A stretch of DNA of 15,874 nt, from positions 1 to 15,874 of the forward strand of contig JBJETQ010000030.1 in assembly GCA_051883395.1 (NCBI GenBank), given 5' to 3'. This DNA comes from HGM11368 sp051883395. Lineage in GTDB: Bacteria; Bacillota; Clostridia; Christensenellales; UBA3700. Numbering within the stretch: the first letter of the stretch is position 1; each line of letters opens with the position of its first letter. A model generated the notes under the pieces. The model was not told where the DNA came from and ran no database searches. It saw nothing but the letters and a program-made list of their open reading frames with translations. Positions 13,624-15,874 of this stretch are shown piece after piece. The translations under genes were made by a program, and so were the position numbers.

Positions 13624-13856
13624 TACTTTTCGATAATTTCAACCGAAACCTTCTGGCTGTTTTTGCCGCTACCTGCTTTGACAAGCGTGCGGATAGCCTT
13701 GGCAATACGACCTTGTTTGCCTATCACCTTGCCTATCTCGCTCTTGTCGGCAATGATATTGATAACGAGAATTCCGTCGACTTCTTCCGACTTTACTTCT
13801 ACGTTGTTCTTGTTATCAACCAAGTTTTCTACGATAAATCTTACCAATTCTTCCAT
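13623..13856 (-). CDS. khpA: KH-domain RNA-binding protein KhpA (YlqC family)
   Basis: 77-residue single KH domain. In Streptococcus and related bacteria KhpA pairs with KhpB/Jag to bind mRNA and influence cell division. The RNA-binding GxxG loop is GKQG in IGKVIGKQGRIAKAIRTLV (about 41-59), followed by the expected C-terminal strand VSVEIIEK. Length and placement between rpsP and rimM are as in other Bacillota. The ATG lies 8 bases after the rpsP stop, whose TAAGG supplies part of the ribosome-binding site. Confidence 0.94.
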   Translation of the reverse strand: MEELVRFIVENLVDNKNNVEVKSEEVDGILVINIIADKSEIGKVIGKQGRIAKAIRTLVKAGSGKNSQKVSVEIIEK

Positions 13857-13864
13857 AGTGCGCC

Positions 13865-14110
13865 TTATTTGATAATTTCTTGCTTTTTAAGAATAGCTCT
13901 TACCGTTTCGGTAGGTTGTGCGCCGTTGGCAAGCCATTTGAGAGCCTTTTCGCTGTCAACCTTGATTTCTGCAGGTTGCTTGGTTGGGTCGTAATAACCG
14001 ATGTTGTCAAGATATTGTCCGTCTCTTGCTTTTCTCTCGTCGATTGCTACGATACGATAAAAAGGTGCCTTCTTTGCGCCCATTCTTGTAAGTCTGAGTT
14101 TTACTGCCAT
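13865..14110 (-). CDS. rpsP: 30S ribosomal protein S16
   Basis: Early-assembling 30S subunit protein. 81 residues, standard length. It begins AVKLRLTRMGAKKAPFYRIV, followed by RKARDGQYLDNIGYYDP and the C-terminal ALKWLANGAQPTETVRAIL. A strong RBS, AAAGGAGA (14118-14125), precedes the ATG. The roughly 100-base gap upstream contains a stem-loop, so this gene may have separate regulation from ffh. Confidence 0.98.
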   Translation of the reverse strand: MAVKLRLTRMGAKKAPFYRIVAIDERKARDGQYLDNIGYYDPTKQPAEIKVDSEKALKWLANGAQPTETVRAILKKQEIIK

Positions 14111-14178
14111 AATTTTTTCTCCTTTGTGGTCTTGTCGACCCGAATATATTTTTATTTTTTTGTTATCGATATTGTGTT

Positions 14179-14201
14179 GCGGCGTAATGATTTGTCGCCG
14201 C
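14179..14201 (-). other. GC-rich stem-loop in the ffh-rpsP gap
   Basis: Perfect 6-base arms GCGGCG (14179-14184) and CGCCGC (14196-14201) enclose an 11-base loop, in the 102-base gap between ffh and rpsP. No T tract follows on either strand, so it is not a standard intrinsic terminator. It may be an mRNA-processing or stability element at the ffh 3' end, or part of the rpsP leader. The remaining gap is A/T-rich and I see no convincing promoter there. Confidence 0.5.
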
Positions 14202-14212
14202 CAATTGCCTGC

Positions 14213-15538
14213 TTAAAAAGGAAGTTTCATTCCCCTTTTGCCCATTCCCGACATCTTGTTCATAAGGTCCTTGGTCTGAGCAAACTGTTTGAGCAGACTG
14301 TTGACGTCCTGAATTGACGTACCCGAGCCTGCCGCAATACGCTTTTTCTGCGACGACTTGATAAGGTCGGGATTCTTGCGTTCTTTGGCTGTCATAGACA
14401 GGATAATAGCTTTGGTCCGTGCCATCTTGTTCTCGTCTATCTCCAAGTCCTGACCTTTGAGCTTGCCTGCCAGCCCCGGTATCATGCTCACCATTTGTTG
14501 CATGTTGCCCATGCTTTTCATTTTGTCAAACTGCATCAGATAGTCGTCGAGAGTAAAACTGTTCTCTTTGAACTTTTTTTGCATCTCTTTGGCTTCTTCT
14601 TCGCTGTATGCGTTCTGTGCCTTTTCTATCAAGGTAAGCACGTCGCCCATGCCCAGTATTCTCGATGCCATACGGTCGGGATAGAATACTTCGATATCGC
14701 TCAGCTTTTCGCCCGTTCCGCAAAACTTGATTGGCTTGCCCGTAACGGCTCTTATGCTGAGTGCCGCACCGCCACGAGTGTCGCCGTCAAGCTTGGTGAG
14801 CGCAACGCCCGTGATGTCCATCACTTCGTTGAATTTCTGAGCCACGTTGACTGCGTCCTGACCCGTCATAGAGTCAACCACCAACAAAATTTCGCTAGGC
14901 TTGAACTCCTTTTTTAGTCCTGCTATCTCGTCCATCAGCTCGTCGTCGATATGCAATCTGCCTGCCGTATCCACGATAAGTACGTCGTTGCAATTGCTTT
15001 CGGCTTCTTTGATGGCTTCTCTTACTATCTTGTTAGGCTGTATCTGTCCCATCTCGAAGACAGGCACGTTTGCGTTTTTGCCAACTATCTGCAACTGCTT
15101 GATAGCCGCAGGTCGATATATATCGCACGCAACCAGCATCGGCTTTTTGCCCTGCTTGCGTAGCATTACGGCAAGTTTTCCGCACATAGTCGTCTTGCCG
15201 CTGCCTTGCAGACCACACATCAGTATGATTGTAGGCGGTTTGTCTGCTATCTCAATCTTTGCGTGGCTGGTACCCATGATGGCAACCAGTTCTTCATTGA
15301 CCAGCTTGATGACCTGCTGGGTAGGGTTGAGTCCTTTGAGTATGTCGTCGCCAACGGCCTTTTGGGACACGTTGTTGACAAACTGCTTGACAACGGAAAA
15401 GTTGACGTCGGCTTCTAACAGCGCAACTCTCACTTCTCTCATTGCTTGTTTTACTTCCAATTCCGACAGCTTTCCCTTATCTCTCAATTTAGAAAAGATA
15501 TGCGAAAGTCTGTCGCTCAGTCCGCTAAATGCTCCCAT
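14213..15538 (-). CDS. ffh: Signal recognition particle protein Ffh (SRP54)
   Basis: SRP GTPase that binds 4.5S/scRNA and signal sequences and docks with FtsY to target membrane and secreted proteins. 441 residues, full length. N domain about 1-95. G domain: P-loop GLQGSGKTT (109-117), CDIYRPAAIKQL, DTAGRLHID (190-198) and TKLDGDTRGGAALS (248-261). The methionine-rich M domain (about 300-441) includes MGNMQQMVSMIPGL and an SRP-RNA-binding region with RKNPDLI followed by KKRIAAGSG. It starts after AGGAGAACT, overlapping the ylxM stop; the ylxM-ffh pair is characteristic of Bacillota. Confidence 0.98.
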   Translation of the reverse strand: MGAFSGLSDRLSHIFSKLRDKGKLSELEVKQAMREVRVALLEADVNFSVVKQFVNNVSQKAVGDDILKGLNPTQQVIKLVNEELVAIMGTSHAKIEIADKPPTIILMCGLQGSGKTTMCGKLAVMLRKQGKKPMLVACDIYRPAAIKQLQIVGKNANVPVFEMGQIQPNKIVREAIKEAESNCNDVLIVDTAGRLHIDDELMDEIAGLKKEFKPSEILLVVDSMTGQDAVNVAQKFNEVMDITGVALTKLDGDTRGGAALSIRAVTGKPIKFCGTGEKLSDIEVFYPDRMASRILGMGDVLTLIEKAQNAYSEEEAKEMQKKFKENSFTLDDYLMQFDKMKSMGNMQQMVSMIPGLAGKLKGQDLEIDENKMARTKAIILSMTAKERKNPDLIKSSQKKRIAAGSGTSIQDVNSLLKQFAQTKDLMNKMSGMGKRGMKLPF

Positions 15539-15545
15539 AGTTCTC

Positions 15546-15869
15546 CTATTCTTCCAATATCGCCAAGGCTTGTTTGATTTCCTTCTTCTGCTCGTCGGTG
15601 GCTACCTTTTCAAATTCCAACAGCAGCCTTTTCATCTCCAGCGTCTTTTTGACAAGCCCCAGCTTACTCTCCATGGTGGTCAGAGTCTTTTCCGCTCTCA
15701 TCAATGCGTCTCTGACTCCCTGCGGTGATATCCCGCACTCCTTGCCTATCTCGGCAAGCGACATATCGTCGTCGTAGTACATACTTATCAGTCTGCTCTG
15801 GTAGTCCGTCAATAAACCGCCGTAAAAGTCGTTGTATATACTCATATACAGTTTGTCTTGCTTTTCCAT
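15546..15869 (-). CDS. ylxM: YlxM/p13-like DNA-binding protein, SRP-associated
   Basis: 107 residues. Sigma70 region-4-like helix-turn-helix: LTDYQSRLISMYYDDDMSLAEIG followed by the recognition part GISPQGVRDALMRAEKTL (about 46-63), then a charged, probably coiled-coil C-terminus. In Streptococcus YlxM has been reported to bind SRP components and stimulate SRP GTPase activity. The ATG at 15869-15867 is close to the window end, so its RBS and any promoter are outside. The start matches the family (MEK-type start just before the helix region), and seven bases separate it from ffh. Confidence 0.92.
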   Translation of the reverse strand: MEKQDKLYMSIYNDFYGGLLTDYQSRLISMYYDDDMSLAEIGKECGISPQGVRDALMRAEKTLTTMESKLGLVKKTLEMKRLLLEFEKVATDEQKKEIKQALAILEE

Positions 15870-15874
15870 ATCCG

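Overview
This is a block of housekeeping genes from a Bacillota genome, most likely an uncultured Clostridia-type lineage. All 18 recognisable genes lie on the minus strand, so the window reads from its right end to its left end. The order ylxM-ffh-rpsP-khpA-rimM-trmD ... rbgA-rnhB ... dprA-topA-trmFO-hslV-hslU matches the conserved Bacillus/Clostridia chromosomal arrangement from memory. TrmFO (the folate-dependent tRNA methyltransferase) and YlxM also point to Bacillota. Genes are tightly packed, with overlaps or gaps of a few bases and Shine-Dalgarno sites often overlapping the preceding stop codon.

Right part (about 15870 down to 10319): ylxM and ffh (signal recognition particle), rpsP (ribosomal protein S16), khpA (KH RNA-binding protein), rimM and trmD (16S maturation and tRNA m1G37 methylation), a DUF1292 protein, rbgA (50S assembly GTPase), rnhB (RNase HII) and yraN (UPF0102). 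The only sizeable gap is about 100 bases between ffh and rpsP, and it holds a GC-rich stem-loop. This part mainly serves ribosome biogenesis and protein targeting.

Middle (10318 to 9368): rplS (L19) stands alone. It has its own sigma70-type promoter, a structured leader and two consecutive intrinsic terminators. In Bacillus rplS sits directly after trmD, so here it has moved. The following 450-base gap carries the terminators, a pair of 11-base direct repeats exactly 36 bases apart, an A/T-only tract and a strong promoter facing the next gene.

Left part (9367 to 1): a large polytopic membrane protein with a lipoprotein signal, a predicted carbohydrate-binding-like domain and a GT-C type glycosyltransferase-like membrane region. 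It is followed by comM (yifB), dprA, topA, trmFO, hslV and the first 263 codons of hslU, which runs off the window. The promoter before the membrane protein is the only clear one seen for this run, so the envelope protein probably leads a transcript that also carries DNA-uptake, topology, tRNA-modification and protease genes.

I found no mobile element, CRISPR array, tRNA/rRNA gene, toxin-antitoxin pair or defence module. The least ordinary items are the lipoprotein-GT-C fusion, the repeat-bearing intergenic region, the relocated rplS with its leader, and the DUF1292 gene inserted between trmD and rbgA. None of these amounts to a convincing new system from sequence alone.
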